From an uncultured Psychroserpens sp. (lineage in GTDB: Bacteria > Bacteroidota > Bacteroidia > Flavobacteriales > Flavobacteriaceae), in the NCBI RefSeq assembly GCF_947501425.1, contig NZ_CANMVN010000003.1, forward strand, positions 248,001 through 312,000: DNA of 64,000 nt, written 5' to 3'. Each line of letters opens with the position of its first letter. The first letter of the stretch is position 1. Shown in pieces: positions 27,883-35,618 of the stretch. A program made the position numbers and the translations under genes. The notes beneath the pieces were generated by a model, which was not told the DNA's origin, ran no database searches, and was given only the letters and a program-made list of their open reading frames with translations.

Positions 27883-28206
27883 TTATTTAGGTTTTAAGGT
27901 CATCACATAAGCATAACTTTCATTGAAATAATCAACTAGTAATTGTTTATTACTATATAAAGCTTCAGGAACTTTCACATAATCACGCATGACAGCACCA
28001 TAAGAGCGATACTCTGTAGCATTATATTTTTCTTTGAACTCTTTTTGAGCATCTTTAGACAGACGAATACCAATTTCGGCATCTTTATTTAACAAGGTAA
28101 ACATATAGCCGTTAGCAGAGGTGTAAATCATTTTTTTGCCTTTGCGTTCAAAATCTGGACATTGTTCGACGATGCTATCGTAAAATTTTAGTTGGTCTTC
28201 CCACAT
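27883..28206 (-). CDS. Small TfoX-N / YjbR-like protein
   Basis: The protein has 107 residues and is soluble. The order of elements (GKKMIYTSANGYMFTLL, then a DAEIGIRLSKDAQKEF segment and YVKVPEALYSNKQLLVDYFNESYAYV at the end) resembles the TfoX N-terminal/YjbR fold. In that fold a Gly-rich MF strand pair is followed by a VPxxL-containing helix. Sequence similarity is modest. The function of such stand-alone proteins is not established. It lies just upstream of the DUF2721 gene on the same strand. Confidence 0.55.
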   Translation of the reverse strand: MWEDQLKFYDSIVEQCPDFERKGKKMIYTSANGYMFTLLNKDAEIGIRLSKDAQKEFKEKYNATEYRSYGAVMRDYVKVPEALYSNKQLLVDYFNESYAYVMTLKPK

Positions 28207-28310
28207 GATTTATGTACTATATAATTTAAAGATAAAGAAAACAAGATGAAACTTATATTAACTGTTCTCTATTTTGATTAATTAGTAATTGTTGTATAGG
28301 TCTCAAGAAT

Positions 28311-29081
28311 TTAATCATCTTTAATATTGGCTTCTATTAAACTTAAAGTATCTTTCAAAAAACGCATAATAGCGTTTTCATTTACAGTAACATAAGATTG
28401 ATTCATGTAATAATCAAACAACATACTATCAACTTCTAGGCTTGACAGGAAAGCCGCGTAATTTTCTTTTGGAACTTCTAAAGGTTGAATACTAATATTG
28501 CGTTTGTAATCAGATCTGTTCATTGAAGCGTCTACATTTCGCAGTGGAATGAACTTGTACAATATTCTGGGTACATTGTTTACCCAATATTCTCTTCTAA
28601 TAATAATGTCTTCCTTGTAATCGTCAAGTTCACCAGTCCACTGGTTTAGTGCATATTTTAATTTAGAATCTCTTATGATTTCCAGATTACCAGAAGATGT
28701 AATGTCGTTCATAACACCTAATCGTGCATCAAATGTGGCGTAATTGTACATTTGCCCTAGTAAACTATCAATAGTTTTGGTTTCAAATGCGTTTGTATGG
28801 TCAAAATTCATTAACGCAACAATGGCATTCAAAGACTCTTCATTTAAAGCATGGTCAAACTCGAGTTCTTTTATATTTTGCTTGAATTCTTCCCTTAAAC
28901 TCAAAAGGATTTGCTGTTCCTTCTCTATATCTTTCTGCTTTTCATTCCAATTATTGATTTGTAGTGCAATCAGGATTCCAATAACTACTAATAGAATCTC
29001 TCCTATGGCGTATTTAAAGTATTTACCCATTTGATTTTGGTTGATTAGTGAGCGACGTATATGACGGAAGAATTTAATCAT
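28311..29081 (-). CDS. DUF6090-like membrane protein, array copy 1
   Basis: The protein has 256 residues. Its first ~48 residues (MIKFFRHIRRSLINQ, then a MGKYFKYAIGEILLVV helix ending in INNWNE) are shared almost exactly with the three upstream paralogues. A basic amphipathic start is followed by one membrane helix (about 23-41). The remaining ~210 residues are a helical, coiled-coil-like soluble domain that is poorly conserved between copies. It is the last of four tandem genes, 14 bases after copy 2. The family is common in Flavobacteriia and its function is unknown. Confidence 0.82.
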   Translation of the reverse strand: MIKFFRHIRRSLINQNQMGKYFKYAIGEILLVVIGILIALQINNWNEKQKDIEKEQQILLSLREEFKQNIKELEFDHALNEESLNAIVALMNFDHTNAFETKTIDSLLGQMYNYATFDARLGVMNDITSSGNLEIIRDSKLKYALNQWTGELDDYKEDIIIRREYWVNNVPRILYKFIPLRNVDASMNRSDYKRNISIQPLEVPKENYAAFLSSLEVDSMLFDYYMNQSYVTVNENAIMRFLKDTLSLIEANIKDD

Positions 29082-29095
29082 TGATAGTGATTTTG

Positions 29096-29812
29096 TTATT
29101 TTTCTTTTCTCTCAATTTTTATTGTGCGAATAGTTTTCTCAATAGCCTCCTTAGTCTTATTGGCAAATCCTACATATACACCTGTAAATCTCATAACGAA
29201 TCCAAGTTGGTCTAAAAAGTCTTTATCTGATAATCCATTTCCATCATAACGCTGGGTTGTAATCATATTATCTATGTATTTACGACTTTCCCATTCAAGT
29301 AATTCACTCCGCTGATCGTTGATTTGCCCAACATAATTGATTCTCTTATAATAATATTCATAGAGGTTAACTATCTCACTTTTTAAAGTGTCGTTTTCTA
29401 AATTCTCAATCATACCTGTTCCGCTGGCCGTTTTGTATGCACCTGCTACAGGAAAAAACGTCCAATTTCTCCCTATATCGATTTGATAGTTTTTATTGTT
29501 TTCAAGTATTTCATTCTGTTTGGATTTGTTACCAAGAGAAATCAACTTTTTTAAACCTTTCAGCCTATTTTCTTGGACTTCAATAATTTCTGTTATAGTC
29601 AATAAATCATTATTTAAATCAGATTCCAAACTACTTAGAAAGGTATTAACATTGCCTTGTGTCTTTTTATTTTCATTCCAATTATTAATCTGTAGTGCAA
29701 TAAGAATACCGATGACTACAAGCAGAATTTCGCCTATGGCGTATTTAAAGTATTTACCCATTTGATTTTTTTCAATTAAAGATTTACGAATATGACGAAA
29801 GAACTTTATCAT
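29096..29812 (-). CDS. DUF6090-like membrane protein, array copy 2
   Basis: The protein has 238 residues. The N-terminal anchor is nearly identical to copies 1 and 3 (MIKFFRHIRKSLIEKNQ, single TM helix, then INNWNENKK). The soluble part has helical stretches (FLSSLESDLNNDLLTITEI, VQENRLKGLKKLI), a GAYKTASGTGMIENL segment and a basic C-terminus. In copies 1-3 the anchor-proximal region is followed by a position where a short Ser/Gly turn marks the start of the divergent part. It probably sits in the inner membrane with the helical domain outside. It is 5 bases downstream of copy 3. Confidence 0.82.
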   Translation of the reverse strand: MIKFFRHIRKSLIEKNQMGKYFKYAIGEILLVVIGILIALQINNWNENKKTQGNVNTFLSSLESDLNNDLLTITEIIEVQENRLKGLKKLISLGNKSKQNEILENNKNYQIDIGRNWTFFPVAGAYKTASGTGMIENLENDTLKSEIVNLYEYYYKRINYVGQINDQRSELLEWESRKYIDNMITTQRYDGNGLSDKDFLDQLGFVMRFTGVYVGFANKTKEAIEKTIRTIKIERKEK

Positions 29813-29817
29813 AGATT

Positions 29818-30537
29818 TTATTTTAAGGTTTCTCTATGATTCGTTAAGTCTTTTAGCACACTGTGATTTTTGTTTTGCAGAATTTCAATTTGATTCTTTA
29901 CATTGATTGACAACCCTCTTATTAGCTCAAAATGCGCTTCCATTTTTGGGTTTTTAAAAATAGCTTTCATCTCTCCTAGAGTTGATGTCGAGTCGTACGG
30001 TTTTAAAGCTTCATAATATTCCAATTCCAGAGGTATGATATAATCTTGAAGATTCTTATTCAACAGTTCTGTTGCACGATCCATCATAGTAACTAAATAC
30101 GCATATTGCATTAATTCTTCTCTTAACTCTAAGTTGCTTATTTGCTTAAAATCTTCAGTATGATTGCGTATGAGATTAGAACCATCATTCAATTTCACGA
30201 ATGGTGAAAGCTCTCCAGAGTAGTAAATTTTACTGTAAGCATTGCTAGAATCTTGGTTAATTGCAATATAATGCCCAAAAAGGGTATCAATATGTATTGT
30301 ACCTTCAATTCTAATATCAAATAAAAGCGAGTCTGCTTTGGCCTGACTAATCATTTTATCAACCATCTTGTACTCAGCAATAGTGTTTTTTCGGTTTTCG
30401 TTCCAGTTGTTGATTTGTAGTGCAATAAGAATTCCTATTACAACTAATAGAATCTCGCCTATGGCATATTTAAAGTATTTACCCATATGATTTTGGTTGA
30501 TTAGTGAACGACGTATATGTCTAAAGAATTTAATCAT
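29818..30537 (-). CDS. DUF6090-like membrane protein, array copy 3
   Basis: The protein has 239 residues. The anchor MIKFFRHIRRSLINQNH and its TM helix match copy 1 at nearly every position, including much of the DNA. The C-terminal part differs from the other copies and has YKMVDKMISQAKADSLLF, a LELREELMQYAYLVTMM helix and LELEYYEALKPYDST. The start lies a single base from the stop of copy 4. The strong anchor and weak tail conservation suggests either gene conversion of the 5' end or selection on the membrane part. Confidence 0.82.
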   Translation of the reverse strand: MIKFFRHIRRSLINQNHMGKYFKYAIGEILLVVIGILIALQINNWNENRKNTIAEYKMVDKMISQAKADSLLFDIRIEGTIHIDTLFGHYIAINQDSSNAYSKIYYSGELSPFVKLNDGSNLIRNHTEDFKQISNLELREELMQYAYLVTMMDRATELLNKNLQDYIIPLELEYYEALKPYDSTSTLGEMKAIFKNPKMEAHFELIRGLSINVKNQIEILQNKNHSVLKDLTNHRETLK

Positions 30538-30538
30538 T

Positions 30539-31267
30539 TCAAGATTTGTCTAATACTAGTTTTAATTCTTCAGTAATTTCGTTGAGGGTTTCTATTGACA
30601 TTTTTAAAACAGTTACATAATTGGCATACCTTGAATTGTAGTTATTGATAACGTGATACCTGTATTCTTTACTGTTAAGAAAATAATCTTGCAGTGCTGC
30701 ACTACTATTATTTTGCATAATCGTTTTACTCATATATTCTGGATACCAATCATACTTATCCCTAAATAGCGTCATTAAATCTTCAATCTCTTGATTAATA
30801 GCTATCTCTAAATTGTCAATAATTATGAGCTTCATTTGGTCATAAGCTTCAATTATTTTAATAGACAAGCTGTCATTGGTATTCATCGCTTTTAATTGAT
30901 TTACACCTGTTGTATTCAAAGTTGTGGCTACTGGATTTGCTACTACTAATCTTGATAATCCAACATCAAATAAGTCTGGAGTAATAGAATCATTAATCAC
31001 TCTTTTAAAAATATATTCTATGCTATCGTGATGTTCTACAATTGCAGTCAATTCTTCTATATCACTATTAATATCTGCTAAGGTGCGCTCATATACAGCC
31101 ATTAATTGTTTTTGTTGACGTCTGTTTTCATTCCAATTATTTATTTGAAGTGCTATCAGAATTCCTATAACAACAAGTATAATTTCGCCAAAGGCATAGA
31201 TTAAATATTTACTGAATTTGTTTTCAGAAAGAAGTCGTTGGCGTATTCGCCTAAAAAATTTAATCAT
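30539..31267 (-). CDS. DUF6090-like membrane protein, array copy 4 (first in the operon)
   Basis: The protein has 242 residues. Its anchor is the most divergent of the four (MIKFFRRIRQRLLSENKFSK, then a TM helix with AFGEIILVV) but ends in the same INNWNEN. The soluble part has a LMAVYERTLADINSDIEEL coiled-coil-like helix, an Asn/Thr-rich middle and a RDKYDWYPEYMSK segment. As the first gene in transcription order it should carry the array promoter, within or before the 300-base gap at 31268-31567. Confidence 0.82.
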   Translation of the reverse strand: MIKFFRRIRQRLLSENKFSKYLIYAFGEIILVVIGILIALQINNWNENRRQQKQLMAVYERTLADINSDIEELTAIVEHHDSIEYIFKRVINDSITPDLFDVGLSRLVVANPVATTLNTTGVNQLKAMNTNDSLSIKIIEAYDQMKLIIIDNLEIAINQEIEDLMTLFRDKYDWYPEYMSKTIMQNNSSAALQDYFLNSKEYRYHVINNYNSRYANYVTVLKMSIETLNEITEELKLVLDKS

Positions 31268-31277
31268 AATTTACTTT

Positions 31278-31353
31278 GTCATTTCGACATGAGGAACATA
31301 GTGACATTTGAGAAATCTCATTTTTGAGATGTCTCGACTGCGCTCGACATGAC
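31278..31353. repeat. Long imperfect palindrome, flavobacterial-type intergenic repeat
   Basis: GTCATTTCGACATG at the left arm mirrors CGCTCGACATGAC at the right arm. The centre is a tight hairpin (GAGAAATCTCA/TGAGATGTCTC). A related but degenerate element lies at 31495-31558. Its position between the DUF6090 array and lpdA, with no coding potential, fits an interspersed intergenic repeat rather than a gene. Confidence 0.7.
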
Positions 31354-31450
31354 AGCGATAAAAGCAAATTAGGTTGATGGTATAAATTGAGGTTGGCAAC
31401 TATTTGTACCTAAAGATATTAAAATGTTACAGACCATAGAAATATCCTAC

Positions 31451-31479
31451 AAAAAAAGCGAACTCTATGAGTTCGCTTT
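31451..31479 (-). terminator. Intrinsic terminator of lpdA
   Basis: The stem AAAGCGAACTC/GAGTTCGCTTT has a three-base loop and is followed on the minus strand by a run of T. It lies about 90 bases after the lpdA stop. Confidence 0.85.
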
Positions 31480-31494
31480 AAATTATATTAACTG

Positions 31495-31558
31495 TAGAGA
31501 TTCCTCGACTATGCTTACGCTAAAGCTTCAGCGACACACGTACACTCGGAATGACAGT
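31495..31558. repeat. Second, degenerate copy of the intergenic repeat
   Basis: It contains AGAGATTCCTCGACTATGCT and CTCGGAATGACAGTC, matching the arms and core of the element at 31278-31353 in order, with an inserted middle. It sits directly after the lpdA stop. The remaining bases of this 300-base gap (31354-31450) show no reading frame or other structure. Confidence 0.6.
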
Positions 31559-31567
31559 CATTGTTTA

Positions 31568-32968
31568 CTAAACGTGTAAAGCACGATCGTCAGTAGCTGC
31601 TAATGCTGCTTCTTTTACTGCTTCGGCAAATGTTGGATGCGCATGAGACATACGTGAGATATCTTCGGCAGAAGCTCGATATTCCATAGCTACAACTGCT
31701 TCAGCAATCAAATCGGCACAACGTGCTCCAATCATATGGATACCTAACACCTCATCTGTAGTTTTATCGGCTAAGATTTTTACAAATCCATCAATATCAC
31801 CTCCTGCTCTTGCTCTTCCTAGCGCTCTAAACGGAAATTGTCCAGCTTTATAGGCTACTCCAGCCTCTTTCAGTTCTTCTTCAGTTTTACCTACAGCCGC
31901 AACTTCTGGCCATGTATATACCACTCCAGGAATCAGGTTGTAATCAATATGTGGCTTTTGTCCGGCTAAAGTTTCAGCAACAAACACACCTTCTTCTTCA
32001 GCTTTATGAGCTAACATCGCACCTTTTACCACATCTCCAATAGCATAAATATTACTCACGTTAGTTTGTAAATGTTCGTTAACTTCAACCTGACCTCTAT
32101 CGTTTAATTTTACTCCAGCAGCTTCGGCATTTAATCCGTCAGTGTAAGGTTTACGTCCAACAGATACCAGACAGTAGTCTCCTTTAAATTCAACCACTTC
32201 GCCTTTTTTATTCTCAGCTTTCACAATCACCTCATCACCTTTACGCTCAACAGATTGCACCTTGTGAGACATCATCATTTTAAATTTCGCCTTTTTAAAG
32301 ACTTTATTCAATTCTTTAGACAATCCTGCATCCATAGTTGGAAGAATTCTGTCCATATATTCGATCACAGTTACCTCAGCACCTAATCGTCTGTATACTT
32401 GTCCGAGCTCCAAACCAATAACTCCTCCACCAATCACAATCATGTGCTTAGGGATTTCTTTAAGTTTTAAAGCTTCTGTAGATGTAATAATACGCTCTTT
32501 ATCCAAAGTGATAAATGGTAAATTAGCTGGTTTAGAACCTGTAGCAATAATGATGTTCTTAGCTTCAATCTCTCCAGCATCTTTTCCTTCGATCTTAATG
32601 TGCGTAGCGTCTTTAAAACTACCTAAACCTTCATAGACATCGATATTATTTTTCTTCATTAAGAAATCAATTCCACCAGTAGTTTGGTCTACAACTGCTT
32701 GCTTACGACCAATCATCTTTTCAAGATTTACCTTGATATCACCAGGGATTTCGATACCGTGTTCTTCAAAATGCTTAGTAGCCTCTTCATAATGATGAGA
32801 GGATGCCAAAAGTGCTTTACTAGGAATACAACCTACATTTAAACAGGTACCTCCAAGTGTAGAATATTTTTCGATTATTGCTGTTGTCATGCCTAATTGA
32901 GCGCAACGGATTGCTGCTACATATCCACCAGGACCAGAACCAATTATTGCTACATCGTATGATTTCAT
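31568..32968 (-). CDS. lpdA: Dihydrolipoyl dehydrogenase (E3)
   Basis: The protein has 466 residues. It reoxidises dihydrolipoyl groups of 2-oxoacid dehydrogenase complexes and the glycine cleavage system, passing electrons through FAD to NAD. The FAD motif IGSGPGGY is at about 9-16 and the redox disulfide GGTCLNVGCIPS has Cys42 and Cys47. The NAD motif is IGGGVIGLELG and the FAD segment is YAIGDV. The C-terminal active-site base is in SHAHPTFAEAVKEA. It is a single gene, followed by an intrinsic terminator, so it may serve several complexes encoded elsewhere. Confidence 0.97.
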   Translation of the reverse strand: MKSYDVAIIGSGPGGYVAAIRCAQLGMTTAIIEKYSTLGGTCLNVGCIPSKALLASSHHYEEATKHFEEHGIEIPGDIKVNLEKMIGRKQAVVDQTTGGIDFLMKKNNIDVYEGLGSFKDATHIKIEGKDAGEIEAKNIIIATGSKPANLPFITLDKERIITSTEALKLKEIPKHMIVIGGGVIGLELGQVYRRLGAEVTVIEYMDRILPTMDAGLSKELNKVFKKAKFKMMMSHKVQSVERKGDEVIVKAENKKGEVVEFKGDYCLVSVGRKPYTDGLNAEAAGVKLNDRGQVEVNEHLQTNVSNIYAIGDVVKGAMLAHKAEEEGVFVAETLAGQKPHIDYNLIPGVVYTWPEVAAVGKTEEELKEAGVAYKAGQFPFRALGRARAGGDIDGFVKILADKTTDEVLGIHMIGARCADLIAEAVVAMEYRASAEDISRMSHAHPTFAEAVKEAALAATDDRALHV

Positions 32969-33066
32969 AAGAAAATATTTATCAGTTTTAATAAAAATGA
33001 CTACAAAAATACGACTTTGATTTCTGAATTACTATCGTCCTGAGATGAAATTATCATCAATTCGTT

Positions 33067-33693
33067 TTAAGACGGAAAACCCAACATACTCCCCATACCA
33101 ACAGTAAATAACCAAGAACCATAAATAGCATGTTCTACAGAAACCATAAGTGTTGATGTTGTTTTTTTAAATGTGAAAGCAAAAAGAAGACCTCCAACAA
33201 AGGTAAGTATTATAACGAGTCCATTTCCGAAGAATAAATGCGCTAATGAGAACACTGACGCATTAAGGAACATAAATAAGTATTGGTCTTTAAATAGGTT
33301 TTGATAACGTTTAAAATAAAACGTTCTGTATATCAATTCCTGTGGATACACAGAGAAAAAGCTATAGACAAAAAGGATAATGATCCATAAAATAGGCTTG
33401 TTTAAAAGCACAACAAATAAATTGGTTTTATCTACAAACCACATATAGATTGTAGTAAGAGCAGCAATACCTGCTAATTGAAGAAGAATCCGTTTAAAAA
33501 AAGAAGACCAATCTAAATTTTTGGAGATTCTAAATTTGACTTTTTCAACTCTTAACAATACAACTATAACATATAGAAAGCCAAGAACTCCTAATACCAT
33601 TTTAATCCATATTGGAAATGTTACAGCAAAGCTTACTGGGATTAATACAAAAAGAATAAAGAACTCACTGAGTTTGTAAGGTATGGATTGCAT
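33067..33693 (-). CDS. CPBP-family intramembrane metalloprotease-like protein
   Basis: The protein has 208 residues and about six membrane spans. The Rce1/CPBP motif 1 appears as PQELIYRTFYFKRYQ, where the usual Glu-Glu pair is Gln-Glu. Motif 2 is SVFSLAHLFFGN with the catalytic His, and a third His is in EHAIYGSW. The family cleaves C-terminal or membrane-proximal peptide bonds, often for bacteriocin immunity or surface protein processing. The Gln-for-Glu change leaves catalysis uncertain. It is 23 bases downstream of the Lrp-type regulator gene, probably cotranscribed. Confidence 0.8.
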   Translation of the reverse strand: MQSIPYKLSEFFILFVLIPVSFAVTFPIWIKMVLGVLGFLYVIVVLLRVEKVKFRISKNLDWSSFFKRILLQLAGIAALTTIYMWFVDKTNLFVVLLNKPILWIIILFVYSFFSVYPQELIYRTFYFKRYQNLFKDQYLFMFLNASVFSLAHLFFGNGLVIILTFVGGLLFAFTFKKTTSTLMVSVEHAIYGSWLFTVGMGSMLGFPS

Positions 33694-33716
33694 TCAATAA
33701 AGATACAGAAACAAGA

Positions 33717-34178
33717 TTAAAAACTAATAGCTGTTGTGTGCTTTACCTCGTTGATCATAAACGTGCTATGCGTACTACCTATATGACTGATGGTTGTTAG
33801 TTTTTTAACCATAAACTCTCTAAATTCCTCCATATCTGAAACTAGTACTTTAAGTAAATAATCGTAATCACCACTAATGTGATAACATTCTAAAACTTCG
33901 TCCAATTTAGCGACTTCATTTTCAAATTCTATCACGTAATCTTTACTGTGCTGAACAAGTTTAATACTGCAAAACGTTACAAATGCTTTATCAATAAGGC
34001 GTTTATCCACCAAAGTCACATGCTGTGCAATGACGCCTTCACGTTCTAGTTTTTTAATCCGTTCATAAACCGCAGTGACAGAAAGGTTTAATTTACTAGA
34101 CAATTCCTTATTGGTCTGCTTGCAATCCTCTTGTAGAAAATGGAGTAATTTTTTGTCAATAGCATCCAGCTGTATCAT
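33717..34178 (-). CDS. Lrp/AsnC family transcriptional regulator
   Basis: The protein has 153 residues. The N-terminal winged helix (DAIDKKLLHFLQED, NKELSSKLNLSVTAVYERIKKLEREGVI) and the C-terminal RAM effector domain (ECYHISGDYDYLLKVLV) are complete. Lrp/AsnC proteins sense amino acids and often control the gene beside them. The divergent trans-sulfuration enzyme gene, 165 bases away, is the obvious candidate target. The shared intergenic region holds the predicted promoter of that gene. Confidence 0.94.
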   Translation of the reverse strand: MIQLDAIDKKLLHFLQEDCKQTNKELSSKLNLSVTAVYERIKKLEREGVIAQHVTLVDKRLIDKAFVTFCSIKLVQHSKDYVIEFENEVAKLDEVLECYHISGDYDYLLKVLVSDMEEFREFMVKKLTTISHIGSTHSTFMINEVKHTTAISF

Positions 34179-34282
34179 TTTGAAAATTTTTCAGTTTAAC
34201 AATTCAAATCTCAATAATTAAAGCAAATATAACTACAAAACAAATAATATATAGTTTTATTTTCTAAATAACATATTATACA

Positions 34283-34313
34283 TTGATTAATAATCTAAAA
34301 TACATGATATTTG
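34283..34313 (+). promoter_or_regulatory. Predicted Bacteroidota-type promoter of the PLP enzyme gene
   Basis: TTGA at 34283 and GATATTTG at 34306 (7 of 8 positions match TAnnTTTG) are separated by 19 bases. This predicts a start about 20-25 bases before the ATG at 34344. Confidence 0.45.
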
Positions 34314-34343
34314 ATGTGATATTAACTAAAAACTCAAACTCTA

Positions 34344-35558
34344 ATGGCTTTTAAACCAGCAAATAACATTCAGGACTTACAATATTTTGGCGAATTTGGA
34401 GGTGTTAATCCATCTATTTCAGATTCATCAACTTATACGTTTCTTTCAGCAAAAACCATGTTTGACACCTTTGAAGGTAATGCAGATGGTTGCTATTTAT
34501 ATTCGCGTCATTCATCTCCTTCAAATCTTTACCTAGGAGAGGCTCTTGCTGCTATGGAAGGTACAGAAACAGCTAATGTTTCGGCTTCTGGAATGGGAGC
34601 TATTACACCTGTTTTGATGCAACTATGTGGAGCTGGTGACCATATTGTGTCGAGCAGAACAATCTATGGCGGAACTTATGCCTTCCTCAAAAACTTTGCA
34701 CCTCGTTTTAACGTCTGTACATCCTTTGTAGATATTACAAAATTAGATACCGTTGAAGCTGCTATTACAAAACACACCAAAGTACTATACTGCGAATCTG
34801 TGAGTAATCCATTATTAGAAGTTGCAGATATCAAAGGTTTGGCTGAAATAGCGAAACGCCACAATTTGAAGCTTGTTGTTGATAATACCTTTTCTCCTTT
34901 ATCAATTTCACCTGTGAAATTGGGAGCAGATGTTGTGATTCATAGTTTAACAAAATTCATCAATGGATCATCAGATACGGTTGGAGGTGTAGTTTGTGGA
35001 ACACAGGAATTTATTGACGATCTAAGAAATGTGAACGATGGCGCTTCAATGCTTTTAGGATCTACAATGGATAGCTTGCGTGCAGCATCAGTTCTTAAAA
35101 ATTTAAGAACACTCCATATTCGTATGCAACAACATAGCATGAATGCTACCTATCTAGCTGAAAAATTTGAACAGGACGGATTAAAAACAGTATATCCTGG
35201 ATTAGCATCTCACCCTTCTCATGAGTTGTTTAAATCTATGATGAACGAAAAATACGGATTTGGAGGTATGCTCACCATTGATGTTGGCTCTTTGGATAAA
35301 GCCAATGAACTTATGGAAATGATGCAGGAACAAAATTTGGGTTATCTGGCTGTTAGTCTTGGTTTTTATAAAACATTATTCTCTGCACCTGGAAGTTCTA
35401 CCTCTTCGGAAATTCCTGAAGACGAACAAAAAGCAATGGGATTGAGTGATGGTTTAATTCGTTTTTCTATTGGCTTAGATGCTGATATTGAACGTACCTA
35501 CAGCATGATGCGCAAATGCATGGAAGAATTAGATATATTAGCAAAAGAATTAGTGTAA
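34344..35558 (+). CDS. Trans-sulfuration family PLP enzyme (methionine gamma-lyase / cystathionine lyase-like)
   Basis: The protein has 404 residues and belongs to the Cys/Met metabolism PLP family. The cofactor Lys is about 204 in VIHSLTKFINGSSD. The substrate-site Tyr-Ser-Arg is in YSRHSSPS and the aromatic TIYGGTYAF stacks on PLP. Methionine gamma-lyases usually have Cys after YG at this point, and here it is Gly, so activity on cystathionine or homocysteine is as likely. The gene is divergent from an Lrp-type regulator, which suggests amino-acid-responsive control. A hairpin terminator follows. Confidence 0.88.
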   Translation: MAFKPANNIQDLQYFGEFGGVNPSISDSSTYTFLSAKTMFDTFEGNADGCYLYSRHSSPSNLYLGEALAAMEGTETANVSASGMGAITPVLMQLCGAGDHIVSSRTIYGGTYAFLKNFAPRFNVCTSFVDITKLDTVEAAITKHTKVLYCESVSNPLLEVADIKGLAEIAKRHNLKLVVDNTFSPLSISPVKLGADVVIHSLTKFINGSSDTVGGVVCGTQEFIDDLRNVNDGASMLLGSTMDSLRAASVLKNLRTLHIRMQQHSMNATYLAEKFEQDGLKTVYPGLASHPSHELFKSMMNEKYGFGGMLTIDVGSLDKANELMEMMQEQNLGYLAVSLGFYKTLFSAPGSSTSSEIPEDEQKAMGLSDGLIRFSIGLDADIERTYSMMRKCMEELDILAKELV

Positions 35559-35583
35559 CAGTAAAATTTGAGTGAATTAATCT

Positions 35584-35617
35584 AAGCCTTTCAAAAATAA
35601 TTTTGAAAGGCTTTTAC
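35584..35617. terminator. Bidirectional intrinsic terminator
   Basis: AAGCCTTTCAAAA pairs with TTTTGAAAGGCTT across a four-base loop, with T-rich sequence on the plus strand and A-rich sequence on the other side. It separates two convergent genes. Confidence 0.85.
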
Positions 35618-35618
35618 A

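Noticed and set aside
31278-31353. Insertion sequence or MITE with target duplication
   Set aside because: I could not see flanking direct repeats or a transposase, so it is described only as an intergenic palindromic repeat.
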